From the NCBI GenBank assembly GCA_029212615.1, contig JARGPJ010000003.1:1-64000 (forward strand): a DNA stretch of 64,000 bases, in the 5' to 3' direction. Below, piece by piece: positions 52,891 to 60,696 of the stretch. Within the stretch, counting starts at the first letter, position 1. The number at the start of each line of letters is the position of its first letter. Made by a program: the position numbers and the translations under genes. This DNA is from Verrucomicrobiales bacterium. GTDB lineage: Bacteria > Verrucomicrobiota > Verrucomicrobiia > Verrucomicrobiales > DEV007. The notes beneath the pieces are model-generated. The model did not search any database and was not told where the DNA came from. It worked only from the letters and a program-made list of their open reading frames with translations.

Positions 52891-52950
52891 CTGCACCTCC
52901 TCCTCCGCGGTGACCGAACGTTGGGGTTGAAAAAGCGAGTTCCTGGCAGT
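52891..52950 (+). repeat. Dispersed repeat, copy C
   Basis: CTGCACC...CCGCGGTGACCGAACG...GTTGAAAAAGCGAGTTCCT followed by GGCAGT. It matches copies D and E closely but lacks about 11 bp near its start. It lies 81 bp upstream of the LuxR-type regulator. Confidence 0.78.
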
Positions 52951-53030
52951 AGAAAGTGAAAGAAGGCAGCACTGAGTTTTACTTCGAAGCACTTCTTGCA
53001 GAAAGCGAGCTGGAGGTTTCACTTTAGTCC

Positions 53031-53894
53031 ATGCTGCTGCCCCCCGCCCTCTGTTCTCAATCATCTCCATCTAGTCTTGACCAAAATGGCCGAACCGGCG
53101 CCGCTACTTGCGAGGAAATCTGGGACTATCTAAGCTCTGTTCCTGACTCAGGCATCGACGAGGCTCTCGATGTTCTCATGTGGTCATTGCAGGAAATGGC
53201 TGATGCGGATGACATCAGCTGGTTAGGATTTCAGGGCCCAGGCTTGCTGCTCCCGGGATCCAACGAGCCGAAGATATGTCAGTCGGGTCATGCGATGGAA
53301 GGGTGGGATGCTCTCGCAAGAAGACAAATTAACAGCGATCCTGAACGCATCGCCATCGCGGAGGATGTGATCGCTTCCGCGGCTCAAATCCCGAGCCTTA
53401 CGTCACAAGCACTCGTCAAATCCGTGGGAAGCTTCCGGATCCACCGGTTGCGAGACGGCTTCATCGATTTTGAGGCTTACGAACAAACGGAACACTTCGA
53501 CCTCCTTTATCGAAAGGCCGATATTCGAGACAGAATTTACGTGGGGCACCCCGTGGAAATGGGTGCCGAATCATTTTTATTAATCGACCGCAAGGGCCGA
53601 GATGATTACTTCACGGAGAAGAATGTTTCGGACATTGAAAACCTCTTGCGACCGATGGGCTGGTTACACCGGAAAGTCATGAAGGCACACGGGATCATCG
53701 GAAGCACCGGCGTTTTCGACGCGATGGAGCGCCGAATTTTCCGCCTTCTCCTAACCAGTCGAGGTGAACCTGAAATCGCCGAGACGTTGGGGCAAGCTCC
53801 GAAAACGACTCATAAATATGTCACCTCTCTCTTCAGAAAAATGGGTGTCCAAGGACGTCCGGGCTTCTTCGCGAGGTGGGCGGGAAGTGACTGA
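53031..53894 (+). CDS. LuxR-type helix-turn-helix regulator
   Basis: A 287-residue protein. The C-terminal 60 residues form a LuxR/GerE-type helix-turn-helix: RRIFRLLLTSRGEPEIAETLG, a diverged form of LT.RE.EIA..L., then KTTHKYVTSLFRKMGV, matching T...H...I..KLGV. The N-terminal 220 residues look like a small-ligand or GAF/PAS-like sensor but match no family I can name. It should bind DNA, probably as a dimer. The next gene, 119 bp downstream on the same strand, is the autotransporter, which is the obvious candidate target. The upstream start choice is uncertain. Confidence 0.75.
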   Translation: MLLPPALCSQSSPSSLDQNGRTGAATCEEIWDYLSSVPDSGIDEALDVLMWSLQEMADADDISWLGFQGPGLLLPGSNEPKICQSGHAMEGWDALARRQINSDPERIAIAEDVIASAAQIPSLTSQALVKSVGSFRIHRLRDGFIDFEAYEQTEHFDLLYRKADIRDRIYVGHPVEMGAESFLLIDRKGRDDYFTEKNVSDIENLLRPMGWLHRKVMKAHGIIGSTGVFDAMERRIFRLLLTSRGEPEIAETLGQAPKTTHKYVTSLFRKMGVQGRPGFFARWAGSD

Positions 53895-53927
53895 ATTTTC
53901 CGTTTCAGCCCCCTTGAATTTCCAACT

Positions 53928-54001
53928 CAGCTAACGAGCTGAAGATTCCCCTCGGATCAGAGGGGTGACAGTGAAAGCCGCGAACTATAGGTAGACTATA
54001 G
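53928..54001 (+). promoter_or_regulatory. Hairpins and direct repeats before the autotransporter gene
   Basis: Three structures lie in the 119-bp gap. CAGCT/AGCTG (53928-53932, 53937-53941) has a 4-nt loop. CCCCTC/GAGGGG (53948-53953, 53960-53965) has a 6-nt loop. CTATAG, itself palindromic, occurs at 53985-53990 and 53996-54001, one helical turn apart and ending 12 bp before the start codon. They could serve as a terminator for the regulator and an operator for the autotransporter. Confidence 0.4.
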
Positions 54002-54013
54002 CCCGCAGTTTTT

Positions 54014-57000
54014 ATGGTTTTTATTTCCCCTGTATCGCAGCAACTCAGGACCGCTTTTCGCTTAAGATTGGTACACCGTCGTAACAGAAGCAGTCTGACC
54101 GTTCTCTTACTGTTGGGTTTACTTTGCACCTCCGCTTCGGTCGCTCAGGAGGTAAGTGTTACGGGCACTGTCTCCCCTGCCGGCGGACCGGTTTTTCCTC
54201 TTACCGCTCCGAACTGGATTGTCCCGGGAACGATCACTGTGGGGACTTCTCCAACTGTTAGAGGTGCAATAACCGGACAAAATGGTGGTTTCGTTCAAGC
54301 GGATACGATTGAGATAAGCAGCGGGCAGCTCGGGTTTTCTAATGGGTCTACCTTACAAGCAACATCGAACATCTCGCTCGGTGTGATGGGATACGGACAG
54401 GGAGTTTTGCAATCGGGGTCCTCGCTAATCAGTGGAAACAACATCGATCTAAGCACCACCTCCTCCAGTTCAAGTCTTCTGCTGGTGATCAACTCGACGA
54501 TTTCGGCGGCATCCAAAATTCGTGTAGGAATAGACGGGACGGGAACCCTGGCGGCATCGGACGGAACGTCAGTGCAATCCCACGAACTCCATATTGGTGT
54601 CAATTCCGGAGGCGTAGGTACAGTCAGCGTCAGCGATTTCACACCTCCCGGCTCAACCCTGGACATCGCTGGAGCAACCTGGATCGGGGTGAACGGAACC
54701 GGGGCTCTGGTCGCTGGAAATAGCTCATCCGTCGAGAGCGGATGGGTTTGGATCGGGCTCAACGATGGATCACAGGGCACCGCTACCTTGATGAGCAACG
54801 CCTCGTGGACCGTGAACAATGACCTCAATGTGGGCGGAAACGGCACCGGCATGCTGAACGTCGAATCCGGAGCAGACGTCTCCGCAAAAGAGGTCACGAT
54901 TGGTGCGCTTTCCAGCGGTCACGGTGAAGCGACAGTCAGCGGTTCGGGCAGCACCCTCTCCGCGAGCCAGCGACTATCCGTAGGATGGGACGGAAACCAT
55001 TCCGGTGCCCCCGACACTCTCATCATCAGCGATGGCGCAAGCGTCAGCAACGGATGGGCCTGGATCGGCTATGCCAGTGCTGCCAGTGGATATGTGGAAA
55101 TGAGCGGAGCCACCTCGGAGTGGGAAACTACCGGCGATATCAATGTGGGAGGTTTTGGGAAGGGTGAAATTTCCCTTCTGGGGGGATCCATCTCAGCAGA
55201 CAGTGGAACGATCGGCTATGCTGGAAGTTCAACGGGTATCGTATCGGTCGAAGGAGCAGATTCCTTATTCAATATTGAAAACCACCTCGCTATCGGAAGA
55301 GAAGGAAGCGGCAGTCTGACGATTCAAGACGACGCGATCTTTATTGGGGGAAGTGTCGATGTCGGAGCAAGTGCTGGAGCAAACGGAACGCTCACAGTAG
55401 AAACCTCTGCTACGACCCGCATCGATCAGACACTACAGGTAGGCGCAGCAGGGACCGGCTCGCTGAACGTGGCGACAGGCGGGCAAGTCTTCAGTGACAG
55501 TGGTATCATCGGGGCGGCCGCCGGAGGAAATGGAAGCGCAATGGTGACAGGCACTGGGTCCCTGTGGGATGTGACCGACGTGCTCGCAGTTGGCAACGCA
55601 GGAACCGGCACCCTGAACGTAGAAGCCGGTGGCACCGTCGAAAGCGGTAGCGGCGTCATCGGTGAGGCTGCCGGAGGCACTGGAACAGTCACCGTGACAG
55701 GCACGGGATCGTTGTGGGATGTGACCAACACGCTGACGGTTGGCAATGCAGGAAGCGGAAGTCTCCGTCTCTTTGATGAAGCGACCATCGATGCCGGACG
55801 TCTGACGATCGGGAATACTCTCGGCGGTCTCGGATCAGTCACCGTTGACGGTGCCAACACAGCACTCAACGCGGACAACGCGTTTATAGGAATCCAAGGC
55901 ACAGGACACACGCTTTCTATCACCGACCAGGGCCAATTCACCTCGACCGGCGCCCTCTCGATTGGTGAAAATATCGACAGCACGGGCAAGCTATCCATTT
56001 CAGGGATGGGCTCGGGAGCATCCAGTGAGCATCTGACCGTTGGCTATAGAGGGCTAGGAACCGTCCGAGTCGAAAACGGGGGGAACCTTATCAGCGAAAT
56101 TGCAAACATTGGCTACTTCGACTGGGCCTCCGGCTCATCTGTCACAGTCACCGGGGCTGGAAGCTCCTGGACAGGACTGGAAGACTTTTCCGTCGGTGTG
56201 TTTGGAGATTCCATCCTAACTATCGAGGATGGAGGCCTGCTTGAATCCGAAGAAGCCTCCATCGGAAATCAGAGAACGAGTGATAGCTTGATCACTGTGA
56301 CCGGTGCTAACTCGTCAGCAGTTATCGATGGAACGGTGCACGTCGGTGTCCTGGGAAAAGGCACTATGGAAATCCTGGACGGTGGAACGGTAGAAAGTTC
56401 CGCGGGACTAGTCGGAAACCAAGGCGGACAAGCGGAAGGTAATGTGCTAATTCAGGACAGTAATTCGTCATGGAAGCTCCTTGGCAACCTAACTATCGCA
56501 GCCTCCGATACTGGCCTGATCGAAGTGAAAAATGGAGGTCTCCTGGAATCAAATACGACTTTGATCGGACAGTTCAACGGGTCCCAGGGAACGCTTCAAG
56601 TCGACGGAGTCGGGTCGCGAGTAAATCTAGCGGATCTTTCGATCATCGGAAATCGAGGGGAAGGCACGCTCGACGTTATTAACGGAGGCGAATTCTCCGG
56701 CGAAGAATTTCGGATCGGGGAGTATAGCGACGGCACAGGAACCGTGACGGTTAACGGTACCGACTCCCTTTTGGAGACTTCCAAGGGGCTGATTTCAGGC
56801 GGCGGCGGGACCAGTAGCTTGACCGTCGAGAACGGGGGGAAAGTCGATGCCGACTATGTTATCGCAGGATCGAACTCGACCAGTGTTTCAGACATTCTAG
56901 TCGCGGGAGCGGGCTCTCTCCTAACCTCGGAGAAGGACTTCTCTCTTGCCCGAGAAGGCACCGCGACCATGGAGGTCACATCAGGTGGAAAGGTGGACAG

Positions 57001-59878
57001 CAGCTTTCTCGTGATCGGACAAGACACCGGCTCGAGCGGCACGCTGGAGATCGGCGGCGCCGGAAGCCGCTGGGATACCGACACCTATACTTCTGATTTT
57101 GGGAGGGACGGGCAAGGGACACTTACACTATTCGACGGAGGGGTATTCTCATCCATCGGTGGGACGAATGCAGTGCTGCTAGGCTTCGGATCCAGTGGCG
57201 AGGGAACCCTCAATATTGGAGGCTCCGCTGGCGATCCGGCACAGACAGCAGGCTTCCTCGAGGCGACCGAGGTCATCGGCAGGGATGGCACCGCCATTCT
57301 CCGTTTCAATCATCTGGCCGGGCTCAGCGCGCCCTATCACTTCACCACGGACGGAACATCCAGCGGATCCGCCATCGGGATCTCGGGCTCTACCCGCGTG
57401 ATTCATGACGCGGGGGTCACGACATTCGACACGGCACGGACTTTCACCGGAGGAACGCAACTCAATGGCGGCAGATTGATCGCAGATCACGCGGCAGCGC
57501 TCGGCAGCGGGCCGCTCGATCTGATCGAAGGAACCTTTCAGCCCCTGCAATCGGTAGGCGTGGAAAAGTTCAGCTGGAGTGGCGGTAAAGTCGACATGGA
57601 ACTCGGCAACGGAGCGCCCACCATTAAGGCTCTCGGCGACTTTATTAAAGGTGGCAACGCCGCCGGCGGTTTCGAATTGAAGCACGACGGGGTAACCCCG
57701 CTTCTGCAACGATATCAGCTCGTCGGGTTCGGTGGCACCACCAACTTTTCAGAATCCGATTTCTCCGGTGGCTTTGATCCGAACATCGCTAACGTCAGTG
57801 TTCAGTCTCGCTATGAGCTGGATGGAGGAGCTCTCTGGTTAGATCTGACCGCACAGGCTTCGGGAAGCATTCTCCAAAACAGTGCACCGGTCCTGATCCC
57901 CACCTTCGCGGACTTCCTTGTTCAGGGAGAAGTGACCACTGGAACGCCTACCGAATCCAACGTCATTCGTTCCCTCACCTTCGATCCCGATAGCCGACTA
58001 AAAATTTTTAACACTCTCGAGGTGACCAGCGGAGAACTCGATGTCCCCACCGGCACCGCTAGGATTCACGGCGGACGAATCTTTGCTCCGGATGAACTAC
58101 AGAAAAACGGAGCGGGACGACTGGAACTCGACTCAGACTTTGTGGTCACGAACGATTTACTGATTCAGAACGGCGCGCTAGCCGCAGCCGGAAATGGGCA
58201 CGCAGGAGGTTCCATTGTGGCGAGTCCCAACACCCGCTTCGAACTGACCCGCAGCGCCACGGTCAGTGCTGACGGCGGCGTTCAATTCAGCCGAGGCGCC
58301 AGAGGCATCATTGACGGCACGCTCATCAGTCCCCGGACGTTCTTCTCTGCCGGCTCGATCTTTCAGGGCAATGGAACCATTGTGGGTGACACCATCCTGG
58401 ACGGCACCATTGCCCCTGGCAGAAGCATCGGCACCCTTACTGTCACCGGTGATTTTACGATGGGAAACAGTGGACGGTTCGAGCTGGAAACCGCCCGTCC
58501 CGGAAAACTCGATCAACTGGTGGTCGGCGGTCGAGCACGAATCAACGGCACGCTTGAGGTCGCTCCCGTCGAGAATTACCGCTACGAGCACGGAGACCGG
58601 CTCGCGTTTATCTCTGCCGATAGCCTCTCAGGAACCTTCGACTCGATCGAGCTGAACGCCGGCTCCGGATTTCGCGGCCGTTTCGTCTATCACGACGATG
58701 CCAATTTTGGCGAACTCCTCATCCTGAATTCGAGTTATACCCCGTTCGCCACCAATGCGAATCAAACGGCCCTGGCCACTGCGCTGGACCAGTGGATTGG
58801 CATTGAGACGGGCGATATTGGAGAGATCACCTTAGCGCTCGACAATCTCGATTCCGAATGGCTCCCTTCTGCCTTCGATCAGATCCTCCCCCACCTTCAA
58901 GCCTCGGTTCTGGAACTGGAAGTTAACGGAACTCATGAGGATCTCCGCCAGCTATCTCGTTATTTCAGATCCCGCGCCACCAGCGGCAGTTACATCGACC
59001 GGGAAACCCTTCCACGCTGGAGCACCTGGACGATGGGGAGCGGGGCGTTTGGTGACTACGCTACGCCAGCTGCATCTGACTACGAAAGCGGCACCTCCCT
59101 CAGCGGAATCGACTATGCAATTTTCCCCAACCTGTCTGCTGGTATACTGATCGACTACAGCGAAGGAAGCGGTGAATTCTACAGGGGAGGAGATCTCGAT
59201 CTCCAGAGCACGCAGTTCGGTGCCTACACCCGCTATCAGGACAACGCATTTCACGCATACAGTGCGTTCGGCATCGGAGAACTGGAGCAAGACTACAAGC
59301 GCCCGATTCATATCCCGGGTCTCAATCGAGACACCTACGGCAACGGCGACGGACACAGCGCTTCCGGCCTTCTTGGAGGAGGCTACGATTTCTCGATCGG
59401 CCCCTGGAAATTCGGCCCGGAAGTATCTCTTCAGTATGCTCGAGCGCAGTTCTCCGACCACCACGAAAACGGTGCCGGTGCCCTCGATCTCGCCTATCGA
59501 GACCTATCGACCGAAAGTCTCCGCAGCTACGTCGGGCTGAGACTATCACGAAATTTTGAGACCGCTTTTGGCCTGAATGTTATTCCTGAACTGCATGCCA
59601 CATGGCGCCGCGAGTATCTGACGGGACCTTCTTTTGAAGCAGTACTCGACAGCGGATCGGGACCGGGGTTCTCCTACAATACCAGCCGCGACGGAGGAGA
59701 TGTGTTCGAACTGGGGAGCTCTCTCACTATTTTTGACAGCATCGACTGGAGCGCGGGATTCCACTACCGGGCCATTTTTGACAGCGAATCAGTCAATCAC
59801 ACGGTCGGCCTGAGCGCTACGGTCCACTTCGGAAACAAAACCAGCCAATATCTGAAACCGACCTCGGTCAGCTTCTAA
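54014..59878 (+). CDS. Type Va autotransporter, 1,954 residues, with T5SS/PEP-CTERM-type repeats
   Basis: Residues 1 to about 45 form an extended signal peptide (basic RLVHRRNRSS, then LTVLLLLGLLCTSASVAQ). The passenger (46 to about 1640) is mostly repeats with the pattern GSGS.W.....L.VG..G.G.L.V..GG.V.S....IG, the T5SS/PEP-CTERM-associated repeat type. Two 50-residue units (150 bp) near 55544-55840 are closely similar. FTGGTQLNGGRLIADHAAAL near residue 1140 is an autotransporter-associated strand repeat, and GTIAPGRSIGTLTVTGDF is the usual pre-barrel motif. Residues about 1650-1954 form the translocator beta-barrel, ending in strands such as HTVGLSATVHFG, with Phe as last residue. It should export itself to the cell surface; an adhesive role is inferred. 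The LuxR-type gene upstream may control it. Confidence 0.92.
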   Translation: MVFISPVSQQLRTAFRLRLVHRRNRSSLTVLLLLGLLCTSASVAQEVSVTGTVSPAGGPVFPLTAPNWIVPGTITVGTSPTVRGAITGQNGGFVQADTIEISSGQLGFSNGSTLQATSNISLGVMGYGQGVLQSGSSLISGNNIDLSTTSSSSSLLLVINSTISAASKIRVGIDGTGTLAASDGTSVQSHELHIGVNSGGVGTVSVSDFTPPGSTLDIAGATWIGVNGTGALVAGNSSSVESGWVWIGLNDGSQGTATLMSNASWTVNNDLNVGGNGTGMLNVESGADVSAKEVTIGALSSGHGEATVSGSGSTLSASQRLSVGWDGNHSGAPDTLIISDGASVSNGWAWIGYASAASGYVEMSGATSEWETTGDINVGGFGKGEISLLGGSISADSGTIGYAGSSTGIVSVEGADSLFNIENHLAIGREGSGSLTIQDDAIFIGGSVDVGASAGANGTLTVETSATTRIDQTLQVGAAGTGSLNVATGGQVFSDSGIIGAAAGGNGSAMVTGTGSLWDVTDVLAVGNAGTGTLNVEAGGTVESGSGVIGEAAGGTGTVTVTGTGSLWDVTNTLTVGNAGSGSLRLFDEATIDAGRLTIGNTLGGLGSVTVDGANTALNADNAFIGIQGTGHTLSITDQGQFTSTGALSIGENIDSTGKLSISGMGSGASSEHLTVGYRGLGTVRVENGGNLISEIANIGYFDWASGSSVTVTGAGSSWTGLEDFSVGVFGDSILTIEDGGLLESEEASIGNQRTSDSLITVTGANSSAVIDGTVHVGVLGKGTMEILDGGTVESSAGLVGNQGGQAEGNVLIQDSNSSWKLLGNLTIAASDTGLIEVKNGGLLESNTTLIGQFNGSQGTLQVDGVGSRVNLADLSIIGNRGEGTLDVINGGEFSGEEFRIGEYSDGTGTVTVNGTDSLLETSKGLISGGGGTSSLTVENGGKVDADYVIAGSNSTSVSDILVAGAGSLLTSEKDFSLAREGTATMEVTSGGKVDSSFLVIGQDTGSSGTLEIGGAGSRWDTDTYTSDFGRDGQGTLTLFDGGVFSSIGGTNAVLLGFGSSGEGTLNIGGSAGDPAQTAGFLEATEVIGRDGTAILRFNHLAGLSAPYHFTTDGTSSGSAIGISGSTRVIHDAGVTTFDTARTFTGGTQLNGGRLIADHAAALGSGPLDLIEGTFQPLQSVGVEKFSWSGGKVDMELGNGAPTIKALGDFIKGGNAAGGFELKHDGVTPLLQRYQLVGFGGTTNFSESDFSGGFDPNIANVSVQSRYELDGGALWLDLTAQASGSILQNSAPVLIPTFADFLVQGEVTTGTPTESNVIRSLTFDPDSRLKIFNTLEVTSGELDVPTGTARIHGGRIFAPDELQKNGAGRLELDSDFVVTNDLLIQNGALAAAGNGHAGGSIVASPNTRFELTRSATVSADGGVQFSRGARGIIDGTLISPRTFFSAGSIFQGNGTIVGDTILDGTIAPGRSIGTLTVTGDFTMGNSGRFELETARPGKLDQLVVGGRARINGTLEVAPVENYRYEHGDRLAFISADSLSGTFDSIELNAGSGFRGRFVYHDDANFGELLILNSSYTPFATNANQTALATALDQWIGIETGDIGEITLALDNLDSEWLPSAFDQILPHLQASVLELEVNGTHEDLRQLSRYFRSRATSGSYIDRETLPRWSTWTMGSGAFGDYATPAASDYESGTSLSGIDYAIFPNLSAGILIDYSEGSGEFYRGGDLDLQSTQFGAYTRYQDNAFHAYSAFGIGELEQDYKRPIHIPGLNRDTYGNGDGHSASGLLGGGYDFSIGPWKFGPEVSLQYARAQFSDHHENGAGALDLAYRDLSTESLRSYVGLRLSRNFETAFGLNVIPELHATWRREYLTGPSFEAVLDSGSGPGFSYNTSRDGGDVFELGSSLTIFDSIDWSAGFHYRAIFDSESVNHTVGLSATVHFGNKTSQYLKPTSVSF

Positions 59879-60026
59879 CCACCCTGCGCCACCAGCCGAG
59901 GCAAAACCGATTCCCGCTCACAAAGAGTCGCGGGCAGAAGGTGGCGAGCTCCACTCGCGCCTTCCGACAGCAACTCGCTAACGGCGAGAGAAGCCATTTC
60001 GCTAACTTAAATTCCGAATTCCGAGA

Positions 60027-60167
60027 ATTCCGAGGAACAGGTTATCTACTCCGGAGTCATATTCCGCGAGGGACAGGTTATCTACTCCGGAGTCATATTC
60101 CGCGAGGGACAGGTTATCTATTCCGGAGTCATATTCCGCGAGGGACAGGTTATCTATTCCGGAGTCA
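60027..60167. repeat. Four 36-bp tandem repeats (GGGACAGGTTATCTA family)
   Basis: Units begin ATTCCGCGAGGGACAGG and end GGAGTCAT, at 60027-60060 (34 bp, slightly diverged), 60061-60096, 60097-60132 and 60133-60167. The only variation in the last three is one C/T change. The core equals that of the 29-bp repeats at 52541-52598. There are no spacers, so this is not a CRISPR array. Confidence 0.88.
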
Positions 60168-60192
60168 GGCCTTCGTGGCAGAAACCGCGGGC

Positions 60193-60216
60193 GCGGGTAT
60201 GGCGGAATTGATAGAA
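60193..60216 (+). tRNA. tRNA-Leu-like 5' remnant
   Basis: GCGGGTA, TG, then GCGGAATTGATAGA closely match the acceptor strand and D-arm of bacterial tRNA-Leu genes. The D-stem partner is AAC where CGC would be expected, and no anticodon arm, variable arm or T-arm follows. It is a decayed or chance fragment, not a functional tRNA. Confidence 0.4.
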
Positions 60217-60232
60217 ACCCTGTCCTTTGAGC

Positions 60233-60267
60233 GATATTAAGGAGCGCGGATCTACCTTCTTAATATC
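60233..60267. repeat. 9-bp perfect inverted repeat
   Basis: GATATTAAG (60233-60241) and CTTAATATC (60259-60267) are separated by 17 nt, directly after the tRNA-like remnant. The function is unknown. Confidence 0.5.
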
Positions 60268-60377
60268 AAGGGCAGACGATACTGATCTCGGCTCGATCTT
60301 CGTGGTCCGACCCGATTTGTTTGGTTCCGTCAACGACGACACAAGCCGGTGAATCAGAGATATCCTCAACATACGGC

Positions 60378-60453
60378 AACTGCACCCCCTCCTACCCGGG
60401 GCGATCCGCGGTGACCGAACGTTGGGGGTGAAAAAGCGAATTCCTGGCAGTCA
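60378..60453 (+). repeat. Dispersed repeat, copy D
   Basis: 76 bp, nearly identical to copy E at 63365-63440: AACTGC, CCCCTCCTACCCGGGGCGAT, CCGCG.TGACCGAACGTT, TGAAAAAGCGAATTCCT and GCAGTCA in order. Only about four positions differ. Confidence 0.88.
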
Positions 60454-60696
60454 GTTGGTGGCTCAAGCGTTTCCGCTTTGGTCCGTTGGAGTGGCTTTGG
60501 CGGCGATTGACTTACGGTTCAGCGGCGGTGCGGAAGCGGCCAACGCCACCGAGCCTTCCTTCCTCCAGCTAGTCATTGCGAGGGGAACGCGTAGTTTTCT
60601 AACTGATTTTTCCTCCGCAACAGCGCTGTTCCGCAGTCTCCGCCGAATATTCTCGCAGTCGACCCTGATACGAGCGGTGCCAAATCCGTTCGCGAA
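60454..60696. other. Intergenic region with no recognised gene
   Basis: An open frame on the plus strand crosses this stretch, but its sequence resembles no protein family and it runs into the convergent cytochrome gene. Nothing else was seen. Confidence 0.4.

Noticed and set aside
60027-60167. CRISPR array of 36-bp repeats
   Set aside because: The repeats are directly contiguous with no spacers, and no cas gene is nearby.
59941-60240. 99-codon frame with RGTGYLFRSHIP repeats
   Set aside because: It is a translation of the 36-bp tandem repeat, which is a multiple of three; there is no sign of a real protein.
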